From Amycolatopsis alkalitolerans (GTDB lineage: Bacteria; Actinomycetota; Actinomycetes; Mycobacteriales; Pseudonocardiaceae), in the NCBI RefSeq assembly GCF_006152065.1, contig NZ_VDFW01000005.1:186001-250000 (forward strand): a stretch of DNA of 64,000 nucleotides, read 5' to 3'. Below, piece by piece: positions 27,680 through 36,879 of the stretch. How positions within the stretch are numbered: the stretch's first letter is position 1; every line of letters starts with the position of its first letter. The notes under the pieces are model-generated. The model worked only from the letters and a program-made list of their open reading frames with translations, made no database searches and was not told where the DNA came from. Position numbers and translations under genes: made by a program.

Positions 27680-28656
27680 TCGCGCGCACCCGCACGGCCG
27701 CGGAGATCCTGGCCTGGGGCAAGGAACTCACCGAACCCGGCCTGCGGACGGCGGCCGAGCGGCTGCCGCCGTCGATGCGGCCGGTCGCCCGGCATCACTT
27801 CGGCTGGGCGGACGGCGCGGGGAGCGGCAAGCTCCTGCGGCCCACGCTTGTGGTGCTCGCCGCTCAGGCGGTCGGCGCACCGGCCGAGCAGGCGCTGCCG
27901 CATGCGGTGGCGGTCGAGTTGGTGCACGACTTCTCGCTGGTGCACGACGACGTGATGGACGGCGACACGACGCGGAGGCATCGCACGACCGTATGGCGGG
28001 AGTTCGGCTCGGGCGCGGCGATCCTGGCCGGGGACGCGCTGCTGGCGCTCGCGGCGCGGCTACTGGCCGGGGAACCGGAAAGCTCGCACGTCCTGATGAC
28101 CGCGGTGCTGGAACTGATCGAGGGGCAGAGCCTGGATTTGTCCTTCGAGGACCGTGCCGAGGTGGGCGTGGCCGAATGCCGCGTGATGGCCGCGGGCAAG
28201 ACCGGGGCGCTGCTCGGCGCCTCGTGTGCGCTCGGGGCGCTGGCCGGGGGCGGCAGTCGCGAGCGCGCGGGGCACCTGCGGTGTTTCGGCGAGCAGGTGG
28301 GTCTGGCGTTCCAGCTCGTCGACGATCTGCTCGGCATCTGGGGAGATCCCGCGGTCACCGGCAAACCGGTGTACTCGGACCTGCGCAACCGCAAGAAGAC
28401 GTTGCCCGTGGTGGCGGCGCTGGCCTCCGGCACCGAAGCCGGCGGTGAACTGGCCGCGCGATACGGCGTGGCGCCGGGGAATCTGCCCCGGGAGGCCGAA
28501 CTGGTCGAACTCGCGGGCGGCCGCGCCTGGGCGGAGGCGGAGGCCGCGCGGCTCCTGCACGAAGCACAGGCACACCTCGGCGCGGCCGGTATCGAGGCGC
28601 GCCCGAGAACGGAACTGGAGACGCTGGCGCGGTTCATCGTGCAGCGGGACCGGTGA
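27667..28656 (+). CDS. Polyprenyl diphosphate synthase, probable encapsulin cargo
   Basis: A 329-residue protein starts at ATG 27667, inside the 3' end of shell copy 2. The first Asp-rich motif is DDVMD at 94-98 and the second DDLLGIWGD from 219; AGKTGALL and RNRKKTLPV are also conserved. A short DDxxD spacing with Phe five residues before it resembles GGPP-synthase-type enzymes, but product length cannot be set by eye. It condenses isopentenyl diphosphate with allylic diphosphates. Polyprenyl enzymes are established partners of family 2B encapsulins. No long disordered targeting extension is visible. It could also supply geosmin synthase. Confidence 0.88.
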   Translation: MADLIARTRTAAEILAWGKELTEPGLRTAAERLPPSMRPVARHHFGWADGAGSGKLLRPTLVVLAAQAVGAPAEQALPHAVAVELVHDFSLVHDDVMDGDTTRRHRTTVWREFGSGAAILAGDALLALAARLLAGEPESSHVLMTAVLELIEGQSLDLSFEDRAEVGVAECRVMAAGKTGALLGASCALGALAGGGSRERAGHLRCFGEQVGLAFQLVDDLLGIWGDPAVTGKPVYSDLRNRKKTLPVVAALASGTEAGGELAARYGVAPGNLPREAELVELAGGRAWAEAEAARLLHEAQAHLGAAGIEARPRTELETLARFIVQRDR

Positions 28657-28657
28657 C

Positions 28658-29263
28658 TTACCCGCCGCGGACTCTCAGCCCGTCGAAGGCCATCGTCGCC
28701 ACCGAGTCGGCCAGCGCCCCGGCACCGATGCCGCCGCGCGGCCGGTACCACTCGATCAGCGAGTTGACCATGCCGAACAGCAGCCGCGCGGCCGTGGCCG
28801 GGTCGATGTCGGAACGCAGATCGCCGTCGGCGATCGCCTCGGTCACCAGTGAGGTGACGAGATGGTCGAACTCCCGGCGCCGGGCCAGCGCGTCACGTTC
28901 CACTTTGGTGTTCCCGCGCACGCGCAGCAGCAACGTGACGAACGGCAGCCGGTCGACCAGCACCGCGACGCTCCCGCGCACCAGATACTCCAGCCGCCGC
29001 ACCGCGCGGCCCTCGACAGTCTCCAGTTCGGCCGCGACCGCGAACAGCCCATCGAGCGCGCGGTTCACCGACAGCCGCAGCAACTCCTGCTTGCTCGGCA
29101 CGTGGTGGTAGATCGCGGACTTGGTGATCCCCAGCTTGCGCGAGAGATCCTCCATGCTGGTGCCGTCGTACCCGCGCTCGTTGAACAGTTTCACCGCGAC
29201 GGCCAGCAGGGACTCGAGGTCGTAGCCTGGCCTGCCGCGCTTGGCGGGCGGTGCGGTCGTCAT
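28658..29263 (-). CDS. TetR regulator, probable phenylacetate repressor (PaaR-like)
   Basis: A 201-residue protein starts at ATG 29263. The helix-turn-helix reads NERGYDGTSMEDLSRKLG then ITKSAIYHHVPSKQELL. It lies beside paaK with 23 nt between its start and the paaK stop, and two ACCG-N6-CGGT-like sites lie between paaI and paaZ. TetR-type PaaR repressors responding to phenylacetyl-CoA are known for actinobacterial paa loci; assignment here rests on position. It is convergent with the prenyl synthase (stops 1 nt apart). Confidence 0.8.
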   Translation of the reverse strand: MTTAPPAKRGRPGYDLESLLAVAVKLFNERGYDGTSMEDLSRKLGITKSAIYHHVPSKQELLRLSVNRALDGLFAVAAELETVEGRAVRRLEYLVRGSVAVLVDRLPFVTLLLRVRGNTKVERDALARRREFDHLVTSLVTEAIADGDLRSDIDPATAARLLFGMVNSLIEWYRPRGGIGAGALADSVATMAFDGLRVRGG

Positions 29264-29286
29264 ACTCCGAGTATCCCAACCATGCT

Positions 29287-30633
29287 TCAGTCACGCGGCC
29301 GCTGGTCGATCACCCGCCGCAGCTTGCCGACCGAACGTTCCAGCGTGTCCGGATCGAGCACCTCGACGCCGACGCTCACACCGACCCCGTTCTTGACCCG
29401 CAGCGCGATCTCCGCCGCGGCCGGTTCCCGCCGCTCCGCGGGGGACTCCGGGCGTGCCTCGACGAGCACGGTGAGGTGGTCCATCCGGTCCTCGCGGGTC
29501 AGCCGGATCTGGAAGTGCGGGGCGAGGCCCGGCGTGCCGAGGACGATCTCTTCGATCTGCGTCGGGAACACGTTCACCCCGCGCAGGATGATCATGTCGT
29601 CGCTGCGGCCGGTGACCTTGTCCATCCGCCGGTACGACGGCCGCGCGGTGCCGGGCCGCAACGCGGTCAGGTCACGGGTGCGGTAACGGATGATCGGCAG
29701 CCCCTGCTTCGTCAGCGAGGTGAACAGCAGCTCACCGGTTTCGCCGTCGGGCAGGACGTTCTCGTCGACCGGATCGATCACCTCGGGGTAGAAGTGGTCC
29801 TCCCAGATGTGCAGGCCGTCCTTCGATTCGACGCATTCCTGCGCGACGCCTGGACCCATCACTTCGGACAGCCCGTAGATGTCGACCGCGTCGAGGTCGA
29901 GCCGCTCCTCGATCTCGGCGCGCATCCGCTCGGTCCACGGTTCCGCGCCGAAGATCCCCACCCGCAGGGAACTCGTGCGCGGGTCGATGCCCTGGCGCTC
30001 GAACTCGTCGAGCAGCGTCAGCATGTACGTCGGGGTGACCATGATGACCTCGGGGCGGAAGTCGGTGATGATCTGCACCTGACGCTCGGTCATCCCGCCG
30101 GACGCCGGAATCACGGTGGCGCCGAGCTTTTCCGCCCCGTAGTGCGCCCCGAGCCCGCCGGTGAACAAGCCGTAGCCGTAAGCCACGTGGACCTTGTGCC
30201 CCGGCCGCCCGCCGGCCGCGAAGATCGACCGGGCCATCACGGTCGCCCAGATGTCGAGATCGGCCTCGGTGTAGCCGACGACGGTGGGCTTGCCGGTGGT
30301 GCCGCTCGAGGCGTGGATCCGGCGGATGTCCTGTTGCGGTACGGCGAACATGCCGAAAGGGTAGTTCTCGCGCAGGTCGGCCTTCGTGGTGTGGGGGAAC
30401 TTCGCGAGATCTTCGAGCGAGCGGCAGTCGTCCGGATGCACCCCGGCCTCGTCGAACTTCCTCCGGTAGTGCGGAACGTTCTGGTAGGCATGCCGGAGTG
30501 TCCACTGGAGACGTTCCAGCTGGACGGACCGCAGCTCGTCCACGCTCATCCGCTCCGGCGCCGACAGATCATCCACGGTGGGCGCCGGGCCAAGGCGCTT
30601 GGCGTGCGGCACCTCGCTGTGCGTTGCGGTCAT
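29287..30633 (-). CDS. paaK: Phenylacetate-CoA ligase
   Basis: The ATG at 30633 is chosen because sequence upstream lies inside paaI. The 448-residue adenylate-forming enzyme has HASSGTTGKPTVVGY (the P-loop motif of the family), GIFGAEPW, YGLSEVMGPGV and TGRSDDMIILRGVNVFP. It activates phenylacetate to phenylacetyl-CoA at the head of the aerobic hybrid pathway. It follows paaI by 7 nt in the same unit and is divergent from the paaZABCDE operon. Confidence 0.95.
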   Translation of the reverse strand: MTATHSEVPHAKRLGPAPTVDDLSAPERMSVDELRSVQLERLQWTLRHAYQNVPHYRRKFDEAGVHPDDCRSLEDLAKFPHTTKADLRENYPFGMFAVPQQDIRRIHASSGTTGKPTVVGYTEADLDIWATVMARSIFAAGGRPGHKVHVAYGYGLFTGGLGAHYGAEKLGATVIPASGGMTERQVQIITDFRPEVIMVTPTYMLTLLDEFERQGIDPRTSSLRVGIFGAEPWTERMRAEIEERLDLDAVDIYGLSEVMGPGVAQECVESKDGLHIWEDHFYPEVIDPVDENVLPDGETGELLFTSLTKQGLPIIRYRTRDLTALRPGTARPSYRRMDKVTGRSDDMIILRGVNVFPTQIEEIVLGTPGLAPHFQIRLTREDRMDHLTVLVEARPESPAERREPAAAEIALRVKNGVGVSVGVEVLDPDTLERSVGKLRRVIDQRPRD

Positions 30634-30640
30634 AAGTTCC

Positions 30641-31039
30641 TCAGCTCCGGGAAAGGGTGCGGCTACGGCCGCGGAACTCGGCGATGACTTCGGCACCGCG
30701 GCGGACGGTCACGTCGTAGATGCCGTTGCGGCCGTAGCGGGTGCGCTCCTCGGCGGTCGCGACGAGTTCGTCGCCGAGGCGCGCGCTGGTGACGAACGAG
30801 ATCTCGGCGCCGGCCGCGACGGTGACCGGGCCGTGACTGTTGCACGCGCACGCGAAGGCGGTGTCGGCAAGGAGGAACAGGAAACCGCCGTGCGCGATGC
30901 CATGCCCATTGACCATTTCCGCGGTGACCCGCATGCGTGCCACCGCCCGACCGTCCGCCGCTTCGGACAGGTCGATGCCGAGCGATTTCGAGGCGACGTC
31001 GTCGTCGAACATCGCCTGCGCGGCCGCGGACACGGTCAC
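30641..31039 (-). CDS. paaI: Hydroxyphenylacetyl-CoA thioesterase
   Basis: A 132-residue hot-dog fold thioesterase starting at GTG 31039. MVNGHGIAHGGFLFLLADTAFACACNSHG is the PaaI signature, with the HGG active-site stretch and catalytic Asp, and AGAEISFVTSARLGDELVATA follows. PaaI rescues CoA from dead-end phenylacetate intermediates. It is the first gene of the leftward unit with paaK. Confidence 0.93.
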   Translation of the reverse strand: MTVSAAAQAMFDDDVASKSLGIDLSEAADGRAVARMRVTAEMVNGHGIAHGGFLFLLADTAFACACNSHGPVTVAAGAEISFVTSARLGDELVATAEERTRYGRNGIYDVTVRRGAEVIAEFRGRSRTLSRS

Positions 31040-31061
31040 CCGGCACCACCCCTTGCTTACC

Positions 31062-31144
31062 TACCGAATGGACGGTTAACAAAGTGACCTCTGGCCCGTC
31101 CGTTGTCAAGCCGCTATCATGACTTTCTGAACGTTCGGTCGGTT
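31062..31144. promoter_or_regulatory. Two operator-like sites in the paaI-paaZ divergent promoter
   Basis: TACCGAATGGACGGTTA (31062-31078) and AACGTTCGGTCGGTT (31130-31144) share a 4-N6-4 layout, ACCG-N6-CGGT and AACG-N6-CGGT. One lies near each divergent start. They are good candidates for the nearby TetR-type regulator. The second ends just before the GAGGAGG ribosome site of paaZ. Confidence 0.5.
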
Positions 31145-31159
31145 ATTCGAGGAGGATCG

Positions 31160-33178
31160 ATGGCGCTCCTGCGCAGCTACGCCGGTGGCCACTGGCATAC
31201 CGCCCCCGACGAGGGGGTTCCGCTGCGTGACGCGGTGACCGGTGAAGAGGTCGCCCGGATCTCTTCGGCGGGGGTGGACATGGCCGCGGCCCTCGACTAC
31301 GGGCGCCGCACGGGCGTGTCCGCGCTGCGTGAGCTGACCTTCCACCAGCGGGCCGCGCTGCTGAAGGCACTGGCCTCGAACCTCCGCGAACACCGCGACG
31401 AGCTGTACGCGTTGTCGGCAAGGACGGGCGCGACGCTCGGTGACTCGAAGTTCGACGTCGACGGCGGGATCGGCGTGCTGTTCAGCTATGCCAGCAAGGG
31501 CAAACGTGAACTGCCCAATGACACCGTGTACATCGACGGTGACGTCGAGCCACTGAGCAAGGGTGGCACGTTCGTGGGGCAGCACATCGCGACCCCGCTG
31601 CGGGGCGTCGCGGTGCAGATCAACGCGTTCAACTTCCCCGTCTGGGGCCCGCTGGAGAAGTTCGCGCCCGCGTTCCTCGCGGGTGTGCCGAGCCTGGTCA
31701 AACCCGGGAGCCAGACGGCGTACCTCACCGCGCGGCTGGCCGAGCTGATCGTCGAATCGGGGATCCTGCCCGAAGGCGCGCTGCAGCTCGTCTGCGGCAG
31801 CGCCGGTGACCTGCTCGACCACGTGACGGGGCAGGACCTGGTGTCGTTCACCGGTTCGGCCTCGACGGCGCAGAAGCTGCGCGCGCATCCCGCGATCGTG
31901 CGGAACGCGGTGCGGTTCAACGCCGAGGCCGACTCGCTCAACTGCTCGATCCTCGGCGCGGACGCGACCCCGGGCACGGCCGAGTTCGACCTGTTCGTCA
32001 AGCAGCTGGTCACCGAGATGACCGTCAAGGCGGGCCAGAAATGCACCGCGATCCGGCGCGCCTTCGTGCCGGCCGGGCTGCTCGACGAGGTCGCCGAGGC
32101 GACGAGCGCGCGGCTGTCGAAGGTGACGGTCGGCAACCCGGCGTCCGAGGGCGTGCGGATGGGTGCGCTCGCGAGCCTGGAGCAGCGCGAGGAGGTGCGC
32201 CGGTCGCTGAAGGCGTTGCTGTCGGCGGGCAGCGTGGTGTTCGGCGACCCGGAGAAGGTCGAGGTGGTCGACGCGGACGCCGAGCGCGGCGCGTTCATTT
32301 CGCCGGTGCTGCTCAAGGGTGACCCGGAACGGGCCGAGCCACACGAAGTGGAGGCGTTCGGGCCGGTGTCCACGCTGCTGCCATACACCTCCACCGACCA
32401 GGTCATCGCCTACGCCGCGCGCGGCGAGGGCAGCCTCGCCGGCTCGATCGTCACGGGCGACCCCGAGTTCGCGCGCGAGGTCGTGCTCGGGGCGGCGCCG
32501 TGGCACGGGCGGCTGCTGGTGCTCGATGCCGACGACGCGAAGGAGTCCACCGGGCACGGCTCGCCGTTGCCGCAACTGGTCCACGGCGGCCCCGGCCGGG
32601 CGGGCGGCGGCGAGGAGCTGGGCGGGCTCCGCGGGGTGCTGCACCACATGCAGCGCACGGCCGTGCAGGCGAGCCCGAAGGTGCTCTCGGCGGTGACCGG
32701 CCGGTGGATGGCCGGTACCCCGCGCGCCGAAGGCGTGCACCCGTTCCGGAAGTCCTTGGCGGAGCTGAAGATCGGTGATTCGGTCACCGCCGGGCCACGG
32801 ACGGTGACCCGCGAGGACGTGGACCGGTTCGCCGAGTTCACCGGCGACACCTTCTACGCCCACACCGACCCGGAAGCCGCGGCCGCGAACCCGCTGTTCG
32901 GCGGCATCGTCGCGCACGGCTACCTGGTGGTGTCGTTCGCGGCCGGCCTGTTCGTCTCGCCCGAGCCGGGGCCGGTGCTGGCCAACTACGGTCTCGAGAA
33001 CCTGCGCTTCCTGACCCCGGTCAAACCCGGCGACGAGCTGACGGTCACGCTGACGGCCAAGCAGATCACCCCGCGGATCGATCAGGACTACGGCGAAGTC
33101 CGGTGGGACACCGACGTGATCAACCAGAACGGCGAATCAGTGGCGAAGTACGACGTGCTCACCCTGGTGGCGAAATGA
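31160..33178 (+). CDS. paaZ: Bifunctional oxepin-CoA hydrolase / 3-oxo-5,6-dehydrosuberyl-CoA semialdehyde dehydrogenase
   Basis: A 672-residue protein starts at ATG 31160 behind GAGGAGG. Residues 1 to about 520 are an aldehyde dehydrogenase ([39 protein letters not shown] with the Glu, [11 protein letters not shown] with the catalytic Cys). Residues about 540-672 are a MaoC/R-hydratase domain ([32 protein letters not shown]). PaaZ opens the oxepin-CoA ring and oxidises the resulting aldehyde. Its stop overlaps the paaA start (ATGA). Confidence 0.95.
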   Translation: MALLRSYAGGHWHTAPDEGVPLRDAVTGEEVARISSAGVDMAAALDYGRRTGVSALRELTFHQRAALLKALASNLREHRDELYALSARTGATLGDSKFDVDGGIGVLFSYASKGKRELPNDTVYIDGDVEPLSKGGTFVGQHIATPLRGVAVQINAFNFPVWGPLEKFAPAFLAGVPSLVKPGSQTAYLTARLAELIVESGILPEGALQLVCGSAGDLLDHVTGQDLVSFTGSASTAQKLRAHPAIVRNAVRFNAEADSLNCSILGADATPGTAEFDLFVKQLVTEMTVKAGQKCTAIRRAFVPAGLLDEVAEATSARLSKVTVGNPASEGVRMGALASLEQREEVRRSLKALLSAGSVVFGDPEKVEVVDADAERGAFISPVLLKGDPERAEPHEVEAFGPVSTLLPYTSTDQVIAYAARGEGSLAGSIVTGDPEFAREVVLGAAPWHGRLLVLDADDAKESTGHGSPLPQLVHGGPGRAGGGEELGGLRGVLHHMQRTAVQASPKVLSAVTGRWMAGTPRAEGVHPFRKSLAELKIGDSVTAGPRTVTREDVDRFAEFTGDTFYAHTDPEAAAANPLFGGIVAHGYLVVSFAAGLFVSPEPGPVLANYGLENLRFLTPVKPGDELTVTLTAKQITPRIDQDYGEVRWDTDVINQNGESVAKYDVLTLVAK

Positions 33179-34095
33179 CGACGGACCTGGAACAGCACTT
33201 CGAGCGAACGCTGGAGAAAGACCAGCGGATCGAGCCGCGGGACTGGATGCCCGAGGGCTATCGCAAGACGATGGTCCGCCAGATCGCGCAGCACGCGCAT
33301 TCGGAGATCATCGGGATGCAGCCGGAGGGCAACTGGATCACCCGCGCGCCCTCCCTGCGGCGCAAGGCGATCCTGCTGGCGAAGGTGCAGGACGAGGCCG
33401 GGCACGGGCTGTACCTGTACTCCGCAACGGAAACCCTGGGCGTCGACCGTGCGGATCTGACCGAGCGGCTGATCACCGGCCGGCAGAAGTACTCGTCGAT
33501 CTTCAACTACCCGACGCTGACCTTCGCCGACGTCGGCGTGATCGGCTGGCTCGTGGACGGGGCCGCCATCTGCAACCAGGTCCCGTTGTGCCGCAGCAGT
33601 TACGGCCCGTACGCGCGGGCGATGATCCGGATCTGCAAGGAGGAGTCCTTCCACCAGCGGCAGGGTTTCGAGCTGCTGATGACGATGATGAAGGGCACGC
33701 AGGCGCAGCGGGACATGGTGCAGGACGCGGTGGACCGGTGGTGGTGGCCGTCGCTGATGATGTTCGGCCCGCCCGACGCCGATTCGCCCAACTCCGCGCA
33801 GTCGATGGCGTGGAAGATCAAGCGGCACACCAATGACGAGCTGCGCCAGCGGTTCGTCGACATGACGGTGCCGCAGGCCGGGGTGCTCGGCGTGACCCTG
33901 CCGGATCCGGACCTGCGGTGGAACGAAGCACGCGAGCACTACGACTTCGGTGAGCTGGACTGGGACGAGTTCAAGCAGGTCGTGTCCGGTAACGGGCCGT
34001 GCAACGCCGAGCGCGTCGCGCACCGCCGCCAGGCGCATGAGGACGGTGCCTGGGTGCGGGAAGCCGCGGCCGCGCATGCGAGGAGGCAGAAGTGA
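33175..34095 (+). CDS. paaA: Phenylacetyl-CoA 1,2-epoxidase catalytic subunit
   Basis: A 306-residue protein starting at ATG 33175. [14 protein letters not shown] and [15 protein letters not shown] carry the ExxH-type carboxylate and His ligands of the di-iron bacterial multicomponent monooxygenase fold. PaaA, with PaaB and PaaC and electrons from PaaE, epoxidises the ring of phenylacetyl-CoA. It overlaps paaZ by 4 nt and paaB by 4 nt, so the complex is translated as a coupled set. Confidence 0.96.
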   Translation: MTTDLEQHFERTLEKDQRIEPRDWMPEGYRKTMVRQIAQHAHSEIIGMQPEGNWITRAPSLRRKAILLAKVQDEAGHGLYLYSATETLGVDRADLTERLITGRQKYSSIFNYPTLTFADVGVIGWLVDGAAICNQVPLCRSSYGPYARAMIRICKEESFHQRQGFELLMTMMKGTQAQRDMVQDAVDRWWWPSLMMFGPPDADSPNSAQSMAWKIKRHTNDELRQRFVDMTVPQAGVLGVTLPDPDLRWNEAREHYDFGELDWDEFKQVVSGNGPCNAERVAHRRQAHEDGAWVREAAAAHARRQK

Positions 34096-34373
34096 CCGAC
34101 TGGCCGCTGTATGAGGTCTTCGTGCGGGGCAAGCGTGGTCTGAACCATGTGCACGTGGGTTCGCTGCACGCCGCCGACGACCAGATGGCCCTGCGCAACG
34201 CCCGCGATCTCTACACGCGCCGCAACGAAGGCGTGAGCATCTGGGTGGTCAAGGCCGCCGACATCACCGCGTCCAGCCCGGACGAGAAGGATCCGTTCTT
34301 CGCGCCGAGCGCGGACAAGGTGTACCGGCATCCGACGTTCTACGACATCCCCGACAACGTTCCCCACATGTAG
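34092..34373 (+). CDS. paaB: Phenylacetyl-CoA epoxidase subunit B
   Basis: A 93-residue protein starting at GTG 34092. It begins [21 protein letters not shown] and continues [22 protein letters not shown], diagnostic of PaaB, the small bridging subunit of the epoxidase. It overlaps paaA by 4 nt and precedes paaC by 8 nt. Confidence 0.95.
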   Translation: MTDWPLYEVFVRGKRGLNHVHVGSLHAADDQMALRNARDLYTRRNEGVSIWVVKAADITASSPDEKDPFFAPSADKVYRHPTFYDIPDNVPHM

Positions 34374-34381
34374 AGTAATGG

Positions 34382-35254
34382 ATGGCTATGGACAACACAG
34401 CCAACGCTTTCGAGGCGCTCGCCGACGCGTCCGACGATTCGCGGTGGGCGTTCGGCACCGGCTTCGAGGACCCACTGTCCGGAGTGGACACCTCGGTCCC
34501 GTCCGGGGTGGACGGTTCCTCGCTGGCCGCCTACTGCCTGATACTGGGGGACGACGCGCTGGTCTTCTCCCACCGCCTGCAGCAGTGGTGCACCAACGCG
34601 CCCGAGCTGGAGGACGAGGTCGCGCTCGCGAACATCGGCCTCGACCTGCTCGGCCAGGCCCGGCTGCTGTTCGCCCGCGCCGGGAAGGCTGAGGGGACCG
34701 GGCGAAGCGAGGACGATTTCGCGTTCCTCCGCCCGGAGAACGAGTTCCGCAACGTCCGGCTCGCGGAACTGGAGCGCGGGGACTTCGGTCAGCTGATCGC
34801 GGTGCTGCTCGTCTTCTCGACCTGGCGCCTCGCGCTGTTCCAGCGCCTGACGGACTCGCCGGATCCGGTGCTCGCCGCGATCGCGGCCAAGGGTGTGAAA
34901 GAACTGGCGTACCACCGGGACTACGCCGCCCAGTGGGCCGTGCGGCTCGGCGACGGGACGGAGTACTCGCACGAGCGGATGCAGGCGGGTCTCGAATCGG
35001 TGTGGCCGTACGTCGAGGAACTGTTCACCCCGCACGAAATCGAGCGCCAGGCCGGCGTCTCGGCGTCGCGGGAGGAGTTCGACGAGGTTCTCGCCCGGGT
35101 CTTCGACGCCGCGAAACTGACCACGCCGGAGGTGCCATCGCGCGCGGGGGTGGCCGGCCGGATGGGGCGCGACGGGATACACACGGAGGCGATGGGCTAC
35201 CTGCTGGCGGAATTGCAGAGCGTCGCGCGAGCCTTGCCGGGGGCGACATGGTGA
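34382..35254 (+). CDS. paaC: Phenylacetyl-CoA epoxidase structural subunit
   Basis: A 290-residue ferritin-like protein starting at ATG 34382. LEDEVALANIGLDLLGQARLLF and VKELAYHRDYAAQWAVRLGDGT match PaaC, the inactive di-iron paralogue that pairs with PaaA. A Val/Pro/Ser-rich N-terminal loop (residues 25-45) is slightly longer than I would expect. It overlaps paaD by 7 nt. Confidence 0.94.
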   Translation: MAMDNTANAFEALADASDDSRWAFGTGFEDPLSGVDTSVPSGVDGSSLAAYCLILGDDALVFSHRLQQWCTNAPELEDEVALANIGLDLLGQARLLFARAGKAEGTGRSEDDFAFLRPENEFRNVRLAELERGDFGQLIAVLLVFSTWRLALFQRLTDSPDPVLAAIAAKGVKELAYHRDYAAQWAVRLGDGTEYSHERMQAGLESVWPYVEELFTPHEIERQAGVSASREEFDEVLARVFDAAKLTTPEVPSRAGVAGRMGRDGIHTEAMGYLLAELQSVARALPGATW

Positions 35255-35730
35255 GCGCGCGGGCCGTCGTCGAAGAGGTGACCGATCCCGAGCTGCCGAT
35301 GCTGACGCTCGGCGACCTCGGCGTGCTGCGCGAAGTGTCCGAAAAGGATGGCCGGGTGACCGTGTCGATCACGCCGACGTACACCGGCTGCCCCGCGATG
35401 GACACCATGCGCGACGATCTGGTGCACGCGCTGTCCCGCGCGGGCTACCTGGACGTCGAGGTGCGGACGGTACTGCACCCGGCCTGGTCCAGCGACTGGA
35501 TCACCGAGGCGGGCCGCCGGAAGCTCGCCGAAGCCGGGATCGCGCCTCCCGGCGAAGCGCCGCGAGGTCCGGTGCGGTTGACCTTGCGGCCGCCGGCCGG
35601 GCGCGTCGCCTGCCCGCGGTGCGGATCGGTGGACACGGTGCTGATTTCGGGGTTCGGGCCCACGGCCTGCAAGGCGCTGCGCCGCTGCCGCGCGTGCCAG
35701 GAGCCGTTCGAGCACGTCAAGGAGATCTGA
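35248..35730 (+). CDS. paaD: PaaD, DUF59/MIP18-type maturation factor
   Basis: A 160-residue protein; ATG 35248 or GTG 35251 could start it. It opens with a MIP18-like domain (EVTDPELPMLTLGDLGVLR, TPTYTGCPAMDTM) and ends in a zinc-finger-like CPRCGS...CRACQ pair. PaaD is thought to help insert the iron-sulfur centre or mature the epoxidase complex. It abuts paaE, whose ATG follows the stop immediately. Confidence 0.93.
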   Translation: MVSARAVVEEVTDPELPMLTLGDLGVLREVSEKDGRVTVSITPTYTGCPAMDTMRDDLVHALSRAGYLDVEVRTVLHPAWSSDWITEAGRRKLAEAGIAPPGEAPRGPVRLTLRPPAGRVACPRCGSVDTVLISGFGPTACKALRRCRACQEPFEHVKEI

Positions 35731-36801
35731 ATGACCGCGAGCCTGCGCACGGGTTTCCACACCCTCACCGTCACCGCGGTCGAGCGGCTGTGCGACGACG
35801 CCGTGGCCGTCACCTTCGACGTGCCGCCCTCGCTGGCGGACGCTTTCGCCTTCCGCGCCGGGCAATCGCTGACGCTGCGCCGGATGATCGGCGGGCGAGA
35901 CGAGCGGCGGTCGTACTCGATCTGCGCGCCCGAGGGCGCCGCGCCGCGCATCGGGGTCCGCGAGGTGCCGGACGGGCTCTTCTCCTCGTGGCTCGTGCAC
36001 GAGGTCGCGCCCGGCGACGAGATCGAGGTCGCGCCGCCGGCCGGCCGGTTCACCCCGGATCTCGAGGTGCCCGCGCACCACGTGCTCATCGCGGCCGGAT
36101 CCGGGATCACGCCCGTCCTGTCGATCGCGGCGACCGTCCTGCGCGATCCCGCCGCGTCGGTGACCGTCCTTTATGGAAACCGCCGTACCAGCACGGTCAT
36201 GTTCGCCGACGAGCTGGCCGATCTCAAGGACCGCTATCCGGCGCGCCTGGAACTGGTCCACGTGCTCTCCCGCGAACCACGTGAAGCCGACCTGTTCACC
36301 GGGCGGCTCGACGCGGGCAAACTCGAAGCGCTCCTCGCACTGGTCCCCGACGTGTCCGCGGTCGGGCACTGGTGGCTGTGCGGACCGTTCGGCATGGTCG
36401 GCGACGCCCGGGATCTGCTGCTGCGGCTCGGCGTGCCGGGCGAGCGGGTGCACCAGGAGCTGTTCTACGTCGACGACGTGCCGCCCGCCCCGGTCCGGCA
36501 CTCCGACGCCGCCGTCGAGGGGCTGACCAGCGAGGTCACCATCGTGCTCGACGGCCGGTCCACGACCGCGGCGCTGCCACGGGACACGCCGCTCCTGGAC
36601 GGCGGGCAGCGGGTGCGCCCGGACCTGCCGTTCGCGTGCAAGGGCGGCGTGTGCGGCACCTGCCGGGCGCGGATCACCGACGGCAAGGCCGATATGCGGC
36701 GCAACTTCGCGCTGGAGGAGTCCGAGGTCGCCGCCGGGTTCGTACTGACCTGCCAGTCCCTGCCCTGTTCGGACACCTTGACCGTCGACTACGACTCCTG
36801 A
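35731..36801 (+). CDS. paaE: Phenylacetyl-CoA epoxidase reductase subunit
   Basis: A 356-residue protein starting at ATG 35731. The FAD domain carries RRSYSICAPEG and the NAD(P)H domain HVLIAAGSGITPVLSIA; the C-terminal plant-type ferredoxin domain has CKGGVCGTCRARI and a later Cys in LTCQSLP for a 2Fe-2S cluster. It passes electrons from NAD(P)H to the PaaABC epoxidase. It ends the paaZABCDE operon just before a strong hairpin. The later pathway genes paaF, paaG, paaH and paaJ are not in the window. Confidence 0.95.
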   Translation: MTASLRTGFHTLTVTAVERLCDDAVAVTFDVPPSLADAFAFRAGQSLTLRRMIGGRDERRSYSICAPEGAAPRIGVREVPDGLFSSWLVHEVAPGDEIEVAPPAGRFTPDLEVPAHHVLIAAGSGITPVLSIAATVLRDPAASVTVLYGNRRTSTVMFADELADLKDRYPARLELVHVLSREPREADLFTGRLDAGKLEALLALVPDVSAVGHWWLCGPFGMVGDARDLLLRLGVPGERVHQELFYVDDVPPAPVRHSDAAVEGLTSEVTIVLDGRSTTAALPRDTPLLDGGQRVRPDLPFACKGGVCGTCRARITDGKADMRRNFALEESEVAAGFVLTCQSLPCSDTLTVDYDS

Positions 36802-36819
36802 TGTCGCGTCATGCCGTAC

Positions 36820-36870
36820 GGGCCTGCCCGACCTCTGGCTCAGCCACGAGTCCTTCGGCTGAGCAGGCCC
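36820..36870. terminator. Bidirectional hairpin between paaE and the ABC substrate-binding gene
   Basis: GGGCCT (36820-36825) pairs with AGGCCC (36865-36870), and GGCTCAGCC (36837-36845) with GGCTGAGC (36857-36864), enclosing an 11-nt loop with a 5'-side bulge. It lies between convergent units and suits termination from both sides. No T-run is visible, which is usual in such GC-rich genomes. Confidence 0.65.
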
Positions 36871-36879
36871 GCCGCCACC

